Source: Aliikangiella coralliicola | GTDB taxonomy: Bacteria; Pseudomonadota; Gammaproteobacteria; Enterobacterales; Kangiellaceae | Assembly: GCF_007004725.1 (NCBI RefSeq) | Contig: NZ_ML660163.1 | Location: forward strand, 390,915-454,914 | Length of the DNA: 64,000 bases | Direction: 5' to 3' | Notes under the pieces: generated by a model | What the model was told of the DNA's origin: nothing | Database searches by the model: none | What the model saw: the letters and a program-made list of their open reading frames with translations, nothing else | Program-made: the position numbers and the translations under genes | Shown: positions 25,997 through 34,703 of the stretch, piece by piece | Layout: each line of letters begins with the position of its first letter | How positions within the stretch are numbered: the first letter of the stretch is position 1

Positions 25997-27787
25997 TCAG
26001 AAATTTTCATGATCTCTAACCTGCTGCCAGGTCGCGCCATCATCTAATGATTCATAAAACTCACTAGTCGCGCCGCGGCAAGAAAGCAGCAAACGGTCGG
26101 TCACTTCTGAAATCAAAGACGCACAGTACTTATTCGGCAGATTATATCCCGTATCTTGCCAGTTTTTTCCACCATCAAGGGTACGTAGAATTTTGATTTC
26201 CTTATCTCGCTTTCCACTCCAAAAGTCGAAATTTGAAAAAGTGGCGATTGTGATTGCTTCAAGGTTACTTTTGAAAACGGGAAAACTATTAAACGAAAAG
26301 CTGTCTCTTCGCGGTTTTACTTTTTTACCATTTTCTCGACAGCTATTTTTCTGGGTGAAGGTACCATCGGAACAACGCGAAACAGAAGTTCTAATTTCCT
26401 CCCAGTTTTTTGAGTTATCATCAAATCGGTAATAAGAGTTTCGACCACTCCAAGACCAGAAACCTGGCTTTTTAAGGCCTAACCTGGCTTTCCCCGAGTC
26501 AAAACTATAATCCATTTCTGGTAACTCTTCAGGTTTGAAAGTTCTCCAACTCTGCGGATCGTAGCCAAAGGTCAAAAAACTCGGATCAGGAAATGCTCCT
26601 CGACTTCCCATCGACGAAAGTCCAACCCGAATAAGATGCTCATTTTCGTCAACGCTAACAGCGGTCACGCGCTTTAGTTTAGGAGCGGATATTTTCTTAT
26701 TTTTACTTTTTTTCTTGGTACTCTTCTCAACCGCTTGATCGCCGAGACCGAAAAGCTTCCAGTTTTTAACTGAATCATATTGATTTAAAGCTTCCCACGC
26801 TAATGCAGTCGGAGAGGCTAAGCTACGAAAAACAAATAGCTTGCTATTTTGACTGGCAACCATGTCAATGGTGTTTTCTTTCGAGAAAAATACTTTGTGT
26901 ATGGTAAAGTCATAAGCCATTGATGCATCTTGCCAATCACCACCGGCCGGTTTCCAGAATAATTTTCCTTCCTGTCCACCAACAACCAGATCGCCCTTTT
27001 GATTCTGTGCAATAGTGTTAAGCTGCAAATTTGTGTCGACGCCATCAATGTCCCACTCTCCGTCAGCACTACGCTTCAAAATAATGCCCAATTTCCCAAG
27101 AAAGTACATGCTGCCATCAGGCGCCTGATACTTATCCGAATAACTCACCGGGTTTTGCGCCACTGAAACGTAAAAGGATTCTCTTTCGTCGTCTTTACCG
27201 TCGTCTTCCCAACTAAGAATGTTTTCCGGGTTGTATTCAAAAAATGGGAAGTATTTCCTCATTACCTCGCCGAGTTCAGGTTCAGGTAATCGGAGTATTG
27301 TTTCGATATATTTATCCGTTTGTGGTTTAGGGTAAAAAATTAGAGTCCCCAGATCGGTGACTTGCCCCGGCTTTACCTGGAAAGTACCAAATTTGGCATC
27401 TGAAAAAATATAGCGGTAATATCGATAATCACCATGAAAATGATAAGCGTTTATATTACTTAATGCATAACTCCCCGCTTTAACCACAGAAGCAAACACC
27501 GTTGTACCAGTTTCATAAGGTGTACGCGCTTTTAATTCACTTGATTTAACTTTTTTAGACTCATTCAGATTTTCTGGATCAATTACGATGTTATTGAATG
27601 GTAAAGGGTATGAACTGGCATTGATAACTCGTGCGACGACTACGCCTTCCTCAGCTTCCAACTTCGTTTTTTCTGTTAATGTTGGCAACACATTGTAAGT
27701 TCCACCACAACCGCTAATAAAAGCAATGAACAGTATAATACCGGTTGCTTCTATCAGCCGAACCAAACCAGACGCAACTCTCTGCAT
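25997..27787 (-). CDS. Asp-box (BNR) repeat lipoprotein
   Basis: 596 aa. The lipobox FISGC gives a lipidated cysteine near residue 27. The N-terminal ~40-180 region is a beta domain (VVVARVINASSYPLP, VVKAGSYALSNINAYHF, FGTFQVKPGQVTDLG) that resembles the whole of the product encoded divergently at 28096. The C-terminal two thirds carry Asp-box-type signatures (LDGGKNWQDTGYNL, LDDGATWQQV) as in sialidase/photosystem-assembly propellers, plus a KKKSKNKK loop. No sialidase catalytic residues were recognised, so a binding or scaffold role is likelier. Strong GGGGGA ribosome site. A 26-bp palindrome ~70 nt upstream is a likely operator. Confidence 0.65.
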   Translation of the reverse strand: MQRVASGLVRLIEATGIILFIAFISGCGGTYNVLPTLTEKTKLEAEEGVVVARVINASSYPLPFNNIVIDPENLNESKKVKSSELKARTPYETGTTVFASVVKAGSYALSNINAYHFHGDYRYYRYIFSDAKFGTFQVKPGQVTDLGTLIFYPKPQTDKYIETILRLPEPELGEVMRKYFPFFEYNPENILSWEDDGKDDERESFYVSVAQNPVSYSDKYQAPDGSMYFLGKLGIILKRSADGEWDIDGVDTNLQLNTIAQNQKGDLVVGGQEGKLFWKPAGGDWQDASMAYDFTIHKVFFSKENTIDMVASQNSKLFVFRSLASPTALAWEALNQYDSVKNWKLFGLGDQAVEKSTKKKSKNKKISAPKLKRVTAVSVDENEHLIRVGLSSMGSRGAFPDPSFLTFGYDPQSWRTFKPEELPEMDYSFDSGKARLGLKKPGFWSWSGRNSYYRFDDNSKNWEEIRTSVSRCSDGTFTQKNSCRENGKKVKPRRDSFSFNSFPVFKSNLEAITIATFSNFDFWSGKRDKEIKILRTLDGGKNWQDTGYNLPNKYCASLISEVTDRLLLSCRGATSEFYESLDDGATWQQVRDHENF

Positions 27788-27857
27788 AAAATATTTCCCC
27801 CAGAATTATTATGTACTTATTAAAACCGATTAATTATAAATACTTGTCACTTTTACA

Positions 27858-27883
27858 ACTGATTATCAATCATGATAATCAGT
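27858..27883. promoter_or_regulatory. 26-bp palindrome in divergent promoter region
   Basis: Arms of 11 bp (ACTGATTATCA / TGATAATCAGT) around ATCA, in the 308-nt gap between the Asp-box lipoprotein gene and the divergent gene at 28096. Each arm contains a near-palindromic TGAT-N-ATCA. It looks like a dimeric or tetrameric repressor operator; the regulator is unknown. Confidence 0.5.
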
Positions 27884-28095
27884 CAAACTTCAATTATTTC
27901 CTGACAGGCCACGCAACCATCTGAAATTTGCATTGTTCCAACGCTATGATTTATGATCACTTGCGTTTCGACCCGTGGTCGACAATCGCGCCCGACTTAG
28001 GACGCATTCGCTGAACGCAAGATTATAATTTATTTAGCCTGAAAATATAGGCTAATGTTGCTTTTTAACCCCCTTGAATAACGAGATGTCCCATT

Positions 28096-28713
28096 TTGAA
28101 AGGAATTTACATCAAATCAGGCCTGATTAGTCTGGCCCTGCTCTTAACCCCACCTGGTGTTTTGTCTGCAGTGAAACAGAAACTTATCAAGCCAGAAAAT
28201 CTGGAAGCGCTGCCAAATGGCTACGGATACCTGTTAATTGACGTTGATGTTGCCGGTATTGCTCCGTCATTTAGTTACGTAAAAGTCAAATCGTCAAAGA
28301 AAAATCCTCGTAAGAAAAAAAAAGTTAAATACTCAAAAAACGGGACTCATGTTGTTACCCTGAAGCATAGTGAAAATGGCTTATACGCTTTACCAATGCC
28401 TGCAGGAACCTATCAAATCACTCAAATCAACGCGCCTTTTTTCGATCTGCCCTACAAACTTGACACTTCAACGAAAAATGAATGGCGCTTTAAAATTGAA
28501 GCCGGCAAAACTAACTTCGCCGGACATTTATCAATAAAAAAAGAGCGCAGTACAAGATATCTGGACGTTAATCTCATCAATCGCTTTGCGACTGAAAAAG
28601 AACGGCTAGAGAATACCCTTCAGCAGCTATTGAGCCTCGCTCCACTTGCACACGGTGTTGGCGTACGTGACGACTTTGCACAAGCTTTAGCGGAAAAAGA
28701 GAGTAGCAGATGA
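28096..28713 (+). CDS. Secreted beta-domain protein paired with S9 peptidase
   Basis: 205 aa with a signal peptide (…GVLSA, about residue 25). The start is TTG, the only suitable codon before the signal sequence. YLLIDVDVAGIAPSFSYVKVK and GLYALPMPAGTYQITQIN, FKIEAGKTNFAGHL resemble DUF2846-like carboxypeptidase-regulatory/prealbumin folds and the N-terminal domain of the lipoprotein encoded divergently. A helical C-terminus (about 155-205) follows. It overlaps the downstream S9 peptidase gene by 4 nt (ATGA), so the two are one unit. It could present or anchor the peptidase; no function is known. Confidence 0.6.
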   Translation: MKGIYIKSGLISLALLLTPPGVLSAVKQKLIKPENLEALPNGYGYLLIDVDVAGIAPSFSYVKVKSSKKNPRKKKKVKYSKNGTHVVTLKHSENGLYALPMPAGTYQITQINAPFFDLPYKLDTSTKNEWRFKIEAGKTNFAGHLSIKKERSTRYLDVNLINRFATEKERLENTLQQLLSLAPLAHGVGVRDDFAQALAEKESSR

Positions 28714-30692
28714 TGTTTAGAGTAGCTCTACTATTGATATTACTGGTAACCAGTCACACCACAAGCGCTAAAACACCTGCTGAAAAGTTTTTTTCAAAAC
28801 ATGGCACTTTCTCGGCTTCACTCAGCCCAGACGGCAAACAGGTCGCCCTGATTGAAAATAGTTCAGAGGGACAAAAGCTGTATACGAAAAGTTCTGCAAG
28901 TGGCAAACGTATCGATTTACTCAACCTGGCAGACTTTACTGAAAACAACGCACAAATCAGAAAGCAAGTTTGGATAGACAATAAAAGAATAGCCGTTCAA
29001 TTCACCGAAATAAAAAAAGGCGTTAAAACTCTTCTGGACACAAAGGGGACTAGTTATCTTTTGATCGTTGAGGTTCCTCAAAAGGCAGGACAAACTGCAG
29101 TCATTAAAAGCGTACGCACTAAAGGTTGGCTTATCGACCCACTGGCTAACGAAGAAGACAAATTTTTATACGCCAAAAGTGGTATTTACTCAAAAGTCTA
29201 TCAAATAAAACCAAGTCAGTTGAGCCCACATAAAAAGAAATTGAATAAGCTGATGAGAAAAGATGGCGGTCAGTTTGTAAAAAAGAATGAGCGAGCATCT
29301 GTTTCTGGTTATGCGACTCATTGGTTTATCAATCGTCAGGGCGAAGCTGCCGCCGTTCTTTATTTCTCCTCAGGCAAGTCCATGTTACTCAGTCGACTTT
29401 CCGACAATCAGGAAGTAACAGAGTTAAAACGTTGGGACAGGGATAAAATTTTCGGCAACGAGGGCGCGGAAAAAGATTTAACACGTCAGTTAATGCTTCC
29501 CGTTGCTATGGGAGAAAATGAAGAAACTTATTACTGCCTGGATTTCGCAGAAGAAAAAGAACGAACTGTGTATAAGGTCAATTTTAAAACTGGAAAAAGT
29601 GAAGTCATTTACAAAACCGACCAATACGAAATCATTGAACTAATTATGTCAGAACAGCGCGACAGTTTAATAGGTGTTAAATTATTAAAAGATGGAGGCA
29701 TCGAAAATGCTTACCTCGATACCGATGGCGCTACTACAAAATCATCGAGTACTCATATTGCAGACCTTCATCAGACTATAGCAACCAGTCAAGACAAAAA
29801 GGTTTCGCTCATTTATAGTGAGCAACATAATCAACCAGGAAAGTTTCTGATAAAAAATCAAAACTCAGAGAAAACCGAAGTCATTGCCAGACGCTACCCG
29901 CAATTGAAAGACAGGCTAACCACTCATCAGATTGAAAGTAGCGTTTTGGTTGAAGGCATGGAAATACCCTACATCTTGACTTTGCCTGAAAAAGGAAAGA
30001 AAAATCTACCCTTGATCGTTTACCCACACGGTGGTCCTATCGGCGTTTTCGATCATCGCTATTTTGAGGCGTCAACTCAGTACATGGCGGCTAACGGTTT
30101 TGCTGTCCTCCGAGTTAATTATCGTGGCTCTAGCGGCCATGGCATCGCCCTCGAAGAAGCAGGAAAAAAACAATGGGGAAAATTAATTTTGAAAGACATT
30201 TTGGAAGCAACCAAAAAAGTCTCAAAACTGGATGAAATTAACCCTCGCAAAGTATGCATATTCGGCATTAGTTATGGTGGATATGCCGCAACAATGTTAT
30301 CCATCAAACACCCTGAAATTTATCGTTGCGCAGTCAACGTTGCCGGTGTGAGTGATGTCAATTTGTATTTGAACACACCTTACCGAAGTGATCGTCAGGA
30401 CACCTGGATGAAAGAATATATTGGTGATACGGAAAAAGAATATGAAAGTTTGAAGAAGATTTCTCCACTTTATTCCGTGAGAAAACTTCAACGTCCTTTG
30501 CTAATACTCCATGGAATGCAAGATGAAGTCGTTGACGTTGAGCACGCATTTCGCTTGAAATTAATGTTAGAAAAACATAATAAGCCTTTTGAGTGGCATA
30601 TTTTTCCTGATAGTGGGCATAACTTTTTGGCGAACAACGATACTCAAGTGATGTATTCGAAAGCAGTTACCTTTATTGATACCCAGCTTTAG
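28710..30692 (+). CDS. Exported S9 prolyl-oligopeptidase-family serine peptidase
   Basis: 660 aa with a signal peptide (…TTSA, residue ~20). Residues ~30-400 form the propeller that gates access (FSASLSPDGKQVAL); ~410-660 form the alpha/beta-hydrolase domain. The catalytic triad is S521 in GISYGGY, D605 in HGMQDEVV and H637 in SGHNF; YPHGGPIGVFDHRY holds the oxyanion region. Members such as acylaminoacyl- or dipeptidyl-peptidases cut short peptides; the P1 preference cannot be read. Periplasmic or secreted location is expected. Coupled by ATGA overlap to the preceding secreted protein. A GGAGCCGAC/GTCGGCTCC hairpin follows. Confidence 0.88.
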   Translation: MMFRVALLLILLVTSHTTSAKTPAEKFFSKHGTFSASLSPDGKQVALIENSSEGQKLYTKSSASGKRIDLLNLADFTENNAQIRKQVWIDNKRIAVQFTEIKKGVKTLLDTKGTSYLLIVEVPQKAGQTAVIKSVRTKGWLIDPLANEEDKFLYAKSGIYSKVYQIKPSQLSPHKKKLNKLMRKDGGQFVKKNERASVSGYATHWFINRQGEAAAVLYFSSGKSMLLSRLSDNQEVTELKRWDRDKIFGNEGAEKDLTRQLMLPVAMGENEETYYCLDFAEEKERTVYKVNFKTGKSEVIYKTDQYEIIELIMSEQRDSLIGVKLLKDGGIENAYLDTDGATTKSSSTHIADLHQTIATSQDKKVSLIYSEQHNQPGKFLIKNQNSEKTEVIARRYPQLKDRLTTHQIESSVLVEGMEIPYILTLPEKGKKNLPLIVYPHGGPIGVFDHRYFEASTQYMAANGFAVLRVNYRGSSGHGIALEEAGKKQWGKLILKDILEATKKVSKLDEINPRKVCIFGISYGGYAATMLSIKHPEIYRCAVNVAGVSDVNLYLNTPYRSDRQDTWMKEYIGDTEKEYESLKKISPLYSVRKLQRPLLILHGMQDEVVDVEHAFRLKLMLEKHNKPFEWHIFPDSGHNFLANNDTQVMYSKAVTFIDTQL

Positions 30693-30731
30693 TTGACCTT
30701 AGGTTATTTAACTTGCTATTGCATCTAAACC

Positions 30732-30775
30732 GGAGCCGACGATTTCAACAAGGTCATAGAATCATTGTCGGCTCC
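30732..30775 (+). terminator. Long-loop hairpin after the S9 peptidase gene
   Basis: GGAGCCGAC and GTCGGCTCC, a perfect 9-bp GC-rich stem with a 26-nt loop, 40 nt past the stop. No T-run follows. Confidence 0.45.
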
Positions 30776-31006
30776 AACCAGCATTCAAGATAATTCAATA
30801 AAAATTAAATAAATAAATAAATTCTCTATAGCACTCAATTGAATAACAAGCAGACATAATTTATAGTTATTTAAAAAGCTTCCAATAGAAATAATTCAGC
30901 ACTAAAAAGCAAACTTTGAATTTTAGAATTGCACTTCATTTCAACTCATCCCTCACCATTTAAAACAATCTTGGACAGGCAAATGCTTTAATTGATATTG
31001 AATTAA

Positions 31007-31039
31007 ATTGAATTCTTTTCAATTCAATAAAAATTCAAT
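31007..31039. repeat. AATTCAAT inverted and direct repeats in the 30693-31331 gap
   Basis: ATTGAATT-N6-AATTCAAT (31007-31028) plus a further AATTCAAT at 31032-31039. The whole 640-nt gap is AT-rich with many ATTGAA/TTCAAT words and no gene. It must contain the promoter of the DUF3718-like gene. Confidence 0.55.
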
Positions 31040-31331
31040 AGGTGTGTCAACATAATTCAAAACTACCAATTATATTTCTGCATGTTACGCACTATTTCTA
31101 ATTCATTTTATTTATGTATTTCAACTCGCCTGTTTAAAATTCGTTACAGTTTGCAACTAAAAAACGAGTGAGAAATTTTTTTTTAATTGCTACTCTTTTA
31201 CTGTTGCTTTTGTTATCTCAAATAAATGCAAACTTTTTATTCTTAGCTTACGTCTTAATTATAAATTGGCTTTATTTGAATTTGAGGCAGTTTACCAAAA
31301 TGATATGCAATATATTAACCCTGAGGAGAAG

Positions 31332-31736
31332 ATGATGAAACTTGTGAAATTAGCTTTGGCTTCTGTTGCCGCAGTAATGTCTTTGTCAGCCAGCGCGACT
31401 AACTACGTTTTTGTAGCTGGAAATGACACCGCCGAAACAAGAATTTGTGTAGCCGCCGTACAAAATGATCTTTTGTCTTATCGACAAGAAGTGAAAAAAT
31501 TTACTGGCGCGTCCCCTAACAGCAATCGTCAACACACGTTAATTGCTAACAAGTTAAATTGTAATGATAAAAATGTTGCTTTGTTTGCGAGAAAATACGG
31601 CGCAGAAAAAACAGCTAACTTTATTACTCGTTATTTAAGAAAAACTGTTTCTATTCGAAGAGACATTGCTAATTTAAAGGTAGAAGACTTGGATAAATCA
31701 GGCGAGACTAAAGTAATCGTAGTAACAGCAAAATAA
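31332..31736 (+). CDS. Exported DUF3718-family small protein
   Basis: 134 aa from the ATG at 31332, placed by a GAGGAGA site 3-9 nt upstream; a longer frame to 31266 adds an unlikely tail before the signal peptide. The signal peptide ends at SASA (about residue 23). The mature protein NYVFVAGNDTAETRICVAAVQNDLL and NKLNCNDKNVALFARKYGAEKTANFI (given here as fragments VFVAGNDTAETRICVAA and CNDKNVALFARKYGA) matches DUF3718, a family of small periplasmic proteins with two conserved cysteines found mainly in marine gammaproteobacteria. Function unknown. Preceded by a long AT-rich leader. Confidence 0.72.
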   Translation: MMKLVKLALASVAAVMSLSASATNYVFVAGNDTAETRICVAAVQNDLLSYRQEVKKFTGASPNSNRQHTLIANKLNCNDKNVALFARKYGAEKTANFITRYLRKTVSIRRDIANLKVEDLDKSGETKVIVVTAK

Positions 31737-31850
31737 AAAAGCCTGTCAAGGCAGAACATTATCTGATCCCAGGGAAGCACTTCCCCAATAAGAGTAGGTG
31801 CTAAAAAAATTGGTAATGTAAAAGTAATAAGTGCTGTAAGACGTAAATAT

Positions 31851-31883
31851 CCACTCCTCTTTTCATCGTTGATGGAGGAGTGG
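31851..31883. terminator. Strong hairpin between convergent genes
   Basis: CCACTCCTC pairs with GAGGAGTGG, with an inner CAT/ATG pairing and a T4 bulge. It lies between the DUF3718 gene and the di-heme peroxidase gene. There is no T-run, so it may be an mRNA 3'-end stabiliser. A second small hairpin (GGGAAG/CTTCCC) is at about 31781-31794. Confidence 0.5.
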
Positions 31884-31951
31884 AAAACTTGAAATTATCA
31901 CCGCAAAAATATAACTATCCAAAAACTGTCAACTTAATTTTTTTCTTTCTG

Positions 31952-33466
31952 TTAACTTTCCGAATTGAACGGTTCCAACCCCCACCAGTGATCCTTTTTC
32001 GGGAGCGGCGAAGTCAGTGTCTTGAGAAAACTCTCAAGAGCTTGCATTTCCTGTTCGGTTAATTTTAAAGGTAGAATATCAAAATGCGGACGGCTCGGGT
32101 GCTGCTCGCGGTTATAAACCGGTGGAGTTGGTTGATTGTAATGGATTAAAACCTGCCGCAAATTATCAAACTGTCCAGTCTGCATGTAAGGAGCCGTCAT
32201 CGCAATATTTCTTAATGTAGGTGTCTTCAATGCACCAACGAGTTCAGGTCCACTTTTTTTCAGAAAGCGCATTTCTTCACAGGCATCTGGCGGAGCATCA
32301 CTCCAACGAGAGAGACAAGTAAACTCATCTTCTACCAACGCCTTAACCCCACTGTATCGGCCAAGCTCGACATCTAATCCCGGCCTGTCCGGCGCGCCGA
32401 TATTATGGAACTCAAAGTTAGTCAATAAGGGACCATTATGACAACTAGCACAATTAGCTTTTCCGACAAACAGCCGCAGTCCTGTGACTTCCTCCGGCGT
32501 AAGGACTTCCGTTAATGCAGTCAGTGAGCCAGATTGGTCGGCTTGACTTAGTTCTGCTTGATTTAGTTCGGCTTGATTTAGTTTGGCTTGACTTAGTTCT
32601 GCTTGACTTAAAATATCGACAAATTGATCAAAGCGAGAACGCGGCAATTCTAATCGCCTTTGATAGGCCATCATCGCTTTACCCGCGTTGCTGAATGTTT
32701 GGTTGACCCAAACCTGAACGGGTTCACTTATTTGGTGCCAAAGTATTTTTTCCTCCTCTGTTCCTAAAGGCGATGCGGAAGCTGGCAACAGAGAGAGTTT
32801 TTCTCTGACGACTTCATCCGATAACTTTTCCTTGAAAACAGCTTGATACTCGGCGGCGTATTTGGTCAACAGCAGACGCACATACTCGACCCGAGTTGTG
32901 TTCATTTCATTAGCATCCTCAATAGGACCTAATGCCTGGGACCATAAGCTATCTTTTCGCCCGTCCCAAAACTGCCACGGACTATAGGCAGCCCCTAAAA
33001 CAGTCGGTGCACTTCTAGCGGTCACCCCTGCAGCTTTAGAAAGCTTAAGTCCGTCGGTAAAATAAAGTTCAGGGGCGTGGCAAGTTGCACAAGACGTTTT
33101 TTTATCTCGACTTAGTCCAACATCGAAAAAAAGCTTTTTGCCTAACATAGCTGCTTGTTCATCGTTCGCAAATTTATTGCTAATAGAATCAGGCGGAGGT
33201 CCTAATTGTGAAAGTGAAAACCGTTGCAAAAAACGAATATCAGATTCAGTAAAAAGATAAAGAGACTTGTCAAAAGACGTAGACTTGAGTTCGCCTTTAC
33301 TACTTTGCTGCTTCGTTGCCTGGTTTTCGACATCACTTTCACCGGAACAAGCACTCAATAAAAGAATTGAAAAAGTAATCGTTAAAACATAACTCAGAGA
33401 ATTTGGAACAGTTTTTTTCAACTTAACCAAAACGAACGGTATTATCTTCAGAGCAAGCATCATCAC
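31952..33466 (-). CDS. Di-heme cytochrome c peroxidase/MauG-family lipoprotein
   Basis: 504 aa. A lipobox LLSAC near residue 40 predicts a lipoprotein. Two c-type heme sites, CATCH (C126-H130) and CASCH (C339-H343), with PELYFTDG, NIGAPDR and LRNIAMTAPYMQTGQF are those of the bacterial CCP/MauG superfamily. Such proteins reduce peroxide or oxidise protein side chains in the periplasm. A lysine/glutamine-rich pentapeptide tandem (AELSQ-type, five copies, coded at 32539-32613) interrupts the region between the hemes. The start overlaps the preceding gene (GTGATG over TGA). The neighbour is an auxin-binding/YtkA-like protein, a common partner of these peroxidases. Confidence 0.85.
   Translation of the reverse strand: MMMLALKIIPFVLVKLKKTVPNSLSYVLTITFSILLLSACSGESDVENQATKQQSSKGELKSTSFDKSLYLFTESDIRFLQRFSLSQLGPPPDSISNKFANDEQAAMLGKKLFFDVGLSRDKKTSCATCHAPELYFTDGLKLSKAAGVTARSAPTVLGAAYSPWQFWDGRKDSLWSQALGPIEDANEMNTTRVEYVRLLLTKYAAEYQAVFKEKLSDEVVREKLSLLPASASPLGTEEEKILWHQISEPVQVWVNQTFSNAGKAMMAYQRRLELPRSRFDQFVDILSQAELSQAKLNQAELNQAELSQADQSGSLTALTEVLTPEEVTGLRLFVGKANCASCHNGPLLTNFEFHNIGAPDRPGLDVELGRYSGVKALVEDEFTCLSRWSDAPPDACEEMRFLKKSGPELVGALKTPTLRNIAMTAPYMQTGQFDNLRQVLIHYNQPTPPVYNREQHPSRPHFDILPLKLTEQEMQALESFLKTLTSPLPKKDHWWGLEPFNSES
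32539..32613. repeat. Five 15-bp tandem repeats inside the peroxidase gene
   Basis: Five consecutive units of the form (C/T)(G/T)GCTTGA(C/T)TTAGTT, coding pentapeptides of the type AELSQ/AELNQ/AKLNQ. Copy-number change would keep the frame and alter the linker length. Confidence 0.9.
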
Positions 33467-34437
33467 AATACCAGGTTAAAAGTAAAAAAATCAGGTTGAG
33501 CGACATCATCTTCTGTCTTTGGGAAAATAAACTTAATCACCCACCAACCTTTCATTTGAAACTTTACCCCCTCGACCAGGTATACGCCCGGAGAAATTTC
33601 TTTTGTCACTCTTGGGTCAGTCGGCAAGCCATGAACATGACCGGGCATATGGCCTTCGATTTCAAATGGAACATTGGTCGCCGGCTTTCCTGACAAATCA
33701 CTAACCACCAGTCGCCACTGATGTATTTTATTGAGCGGGACCGCTGATACATTTTTAGACTGATATTCAGACTCTCCCTTATCATTAGAATGAACTTCAA
33801 TATGCGCAAAATATTTTTCCTTGCGAGAGAACTTAAACGAATTAATATTGAGATCAGGCGGCGCGTTTTGTTGAATAAGTGCCGGGATCTTAAGTGACAT
33901 GTCTTCACGTTTGGTTCCAACCTCGTCTGAAGGTGTCCCCATTTTATTCAACATATTTTTATGAACACTACGAATTTTTGCATTATGGGCGAAATAACTA
34001 ACCACGCCGTCATCCATAGTAAGCGGTGCTCGGTTAGAAACCCAGTCACGCCATAGCAGGGAAAATCCTTCCTCGAAATTTTTTGATGCGCTTTGTTTTA
34101 ACTGTTTACTCTGCGCGCGTAAAACTGCCCCTTGTTGTTGGTTACCTTCAAGTTTCTTTACCAGCGTTGATATTTCACTTTCTGATTTGTTCACTTCAAC
34201 AAAATTTGTCTTTTTCTGAGTTGCAGAGCGAATTTCTTTTAACTGCTTACGAATTTTATTTGCGTCAACAATGAGCTCTCGCGACTGCAATTCTTTCTCT
34301 TTCGCGTCGGACAGCTGCGTTACCGCTCGCTCTATTAATCGTTCAGGAGTTTGGTCTGATTTAACTTCAGCGAGTGCGGCAAAAGAAAGATAAAATATAG
34401 ATATCAATAGAAAACTTTTTTTTATTATCAAATGCAT
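33463..34437 (-). CDS. Secreted coiled-coil protein with YtkA/auxin-binding-like C-terminal domain
   Basis: 324 aa from the ATG at 34437 (a longer frame to 34494 has an unlikely start for a signal peptide). The signal peptide ends near ALA (residue ~22). Residues ~30-130 are helical and Lys/Glu/Gln-rich, a likely coiled coil. The C-terminal ~110 residues show LVVSDLSGKPATNVPFEIEGHMPGHVHGL (fragments VVSDLSGKPA, GHMPGHVHGLPT) and LVEGVKFQMKGWWVIKF, the YtkA/FixH-like beta domain whose H-M-x-x-H-x-H cluster may bind copper. It is 4-nt coupled to the di-heme peroxidase gene. It probably delivers substrate or metal to, or binds, that peroxidase; not proven. Confidence 0.65.
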   Translation of the reverse strand: MHLIIKKSFLLISIFYLSFAALAEVKSDQTPERLIERAVTQLSDAKEKELQSRELIVDANKIRKQLKEIRSATQKKTNFVEVNKSESEISTLVKKLEGNQQQGAVLRAQSKQLKQSASKNFEEGFSLLWRDWVSNRAPLTMDDGVVSYFAHNAKIRSVHKNMLNKMGTPSDEVGTKREDMSLKIPALIQQNAPPDLNINSFKFSRKEKYFAHIEVHSNDKGESEYQSKNVSAVPLNKIHQWRLVVSDLSGKPATNVPFEIEGHMPGHVHGLPTDPRVTKEISPGVYLVEGVKFQMKGWWVIKFIFPKTEDDVAQPDFFTFNLVL

Positions 34438-34656
34438 ATGATGAAACCCTTGAAAAAAAGCGGAGATTAACATCCCTGCTCTCATGCTTTCCAAAATTAA
34501 AAGAGTCGCCCTTAGTTTTGTGGAATTTAACTTACTGTTTTAATAAATAAGCTGTGGTCGCCTACAAATAAGTCAGCTTGAGTTTGAAAATAAACCTGAC
34601 CAGAAGTAATTATTATTTTTTATCTGAGCGACATTCGCGACGATTTTCAGGGCGGC

Positions 34657-34689
34657 GAAAAGCCGACTCGCTAACAAAGTCGGCTTTTC
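34657..34689. terminator. Perfect 12-bp bidirectional terminator
   Basis: GAAAAGCCGACT and AGTCGGCTTTTC with a 9-nt loop, 15 nt past the stop of the gene ending at 34704. It works on the minus strand; upstream of it is the promoter region of the 33463-34437 gene. Confidence 0.85.
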
Positions 34690-34703
34690 ATTCTTACAAC
34701 CAG

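Noticed and set aside
27858-27883. Fur box
   Set aside because: The half-site orientation and spacing do not match the 19-bp Fur consensus, though the words look similar.
32539-32613. Possible CRISPR-like array
   Set aside because: Units are contiguous 15-mers without spacers and lie in frame inside a gene.
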